A DNA stretch of 9,176 bases from Thermomicrobiaceae bacterium (GTDB lineage Bacteria; Chloroflexota; Chloroflexia; Thermomicrobiales; Thermomicrobiaceae): the NCBI GenBank assembly GCA_007124395.1, contig SLFF01000197.1:1-9176 (forward strand). The letters are read 5' to 3'. The notes beneath the pieces were generated by a model that searched no databases, had not been told where the DNA came from, and saw only the letters and a list, made by a program, of their open reading frames with translations. A program made the position numbers and the translations under genes. This document shows, piece by piece, positions 8,967 through 9,176 of the stretch (positions within the stretch are counted from its first letter, which is position 1; the number at the start of each line of letters is the position of its first letter).

Positions 8967-9176
8967 CTAGTACCGGATTCGTGGATTGAGTACCGTATAC
9001 AAAATATCAGCTATAAGGTTTGCGAATGCGTAGATAAACGTAACCAGTAGTGCAACTGCCTGCATGAGCGGAACATCACGGTTAGATATTGCACCGATGA
9101 TCAGTTGTCCGAGACCCGGATAGCTGAACACGGTTTCGACAACGATCAGCCCACCGATCATCCAGCCGATGTTGAT
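8967..9176 (-). CDS. Dipeptide-type ABC transporter permease (DppB-like), C-terminal 69 residues only
   Basis: The gene enters from the right edge and only its last 69 residues are visible, ending in TAG at 8967-8969. The segment GGLIVVETVFSYPGLG followed by DVPLMQA, a hydrophobic membrane helix (VALLVTFIYAFANLIADILY) and LNPRIRY is the characteristic C-terminus of DppB/OppB-type permeases, which end in a last membrane helix and an NPR-I-Y tail. An in-frame ATG at 9161 lies inside this conserved domain and is not the start. It would pair with the DppC-like permease to form the membrane channel. Its 3' portion is visibly richer in A and T, and uses codons such as ATA, CTA and TTG, unlike the genes downstream. 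Confidence 0.9.
   Translation of the reverse strand: MNIGWMIGGLIVVETVFSYPGLGQLIIGAISNRDVPLMQAVALLVTFIYAFANLIADILYTVLNPRIRY

Overview
The window is gene-dense and moderately GC-rich. Every gene I can support lies on the minus strand, so the layout is described from the right edge towards the left. No RNA gene, mobile element, CRISPR array or integrase was seen, and no stretch longer than 300 bases lacks a gene. The taxon cannot be fixed from sequence alone. F420/FMN luciferase-like oxidoreductases, multiple amidase-signature enzymes and peptide-type ABC transporters together would fit a Chloroflexota (SAR202 or Thermomicrobia-like) or actinobacterial heterotroph; this is a low-confidence guess.

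Unit 1 (about 9176 down to 5787) is a dipeptide/oligopeptide-type ABC importer. It contains the C-terminal end of a DppB-like permease (cut by the window edge), a DppC-like permease with a hydrophilic N-terminal extension, and one 699-residue protein carrying both ATPases (DppD and DppF fused). The DppC and DppDF genes overlap by 4 bases (ATGA). The unit ends at a strong intrinsic terminator at 5723-5765. No substrate-binding protein is in view; it may lie upstream of the window.

Unit 2 (5646 down to 1, running off the left edge) is a catabolic-looking run. It encodes an arginase/agmatinase-family ureohydrolase, two tandem amidase-signature paralogs that are both 490 residues long once the start of the second is corrected to a GTG, a luciferase-like (LLM) flavin/F420 oxidoreductase, and an NAD-dependent epimerase/dehydratase of the extended SDR family that starts with GTG and is cut by the window edge. 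Gaps within the unit are 30-60 bases, which suggests one transcript.

The working idea is that the importer brings in a nitrogen-rich substrate (peptide-like, amide-bearing or guanidino compound), the amidases remove amide nitrogen, and the ureohydrolase releases urea from a guanidino group. An amidase followed by a guanidino-acid ureohydrolase resembles the known arginine-oxygenase route (4-guanidinobutyramide to 4-guanidinobutyrate to GABA plus urea), but the substrates here are inferred. The most notable molecular detail is that the ureohydrolase keeps all six metal ligands but appears to lack the conserved active-site-loop histidine of arginases and agmatinases.
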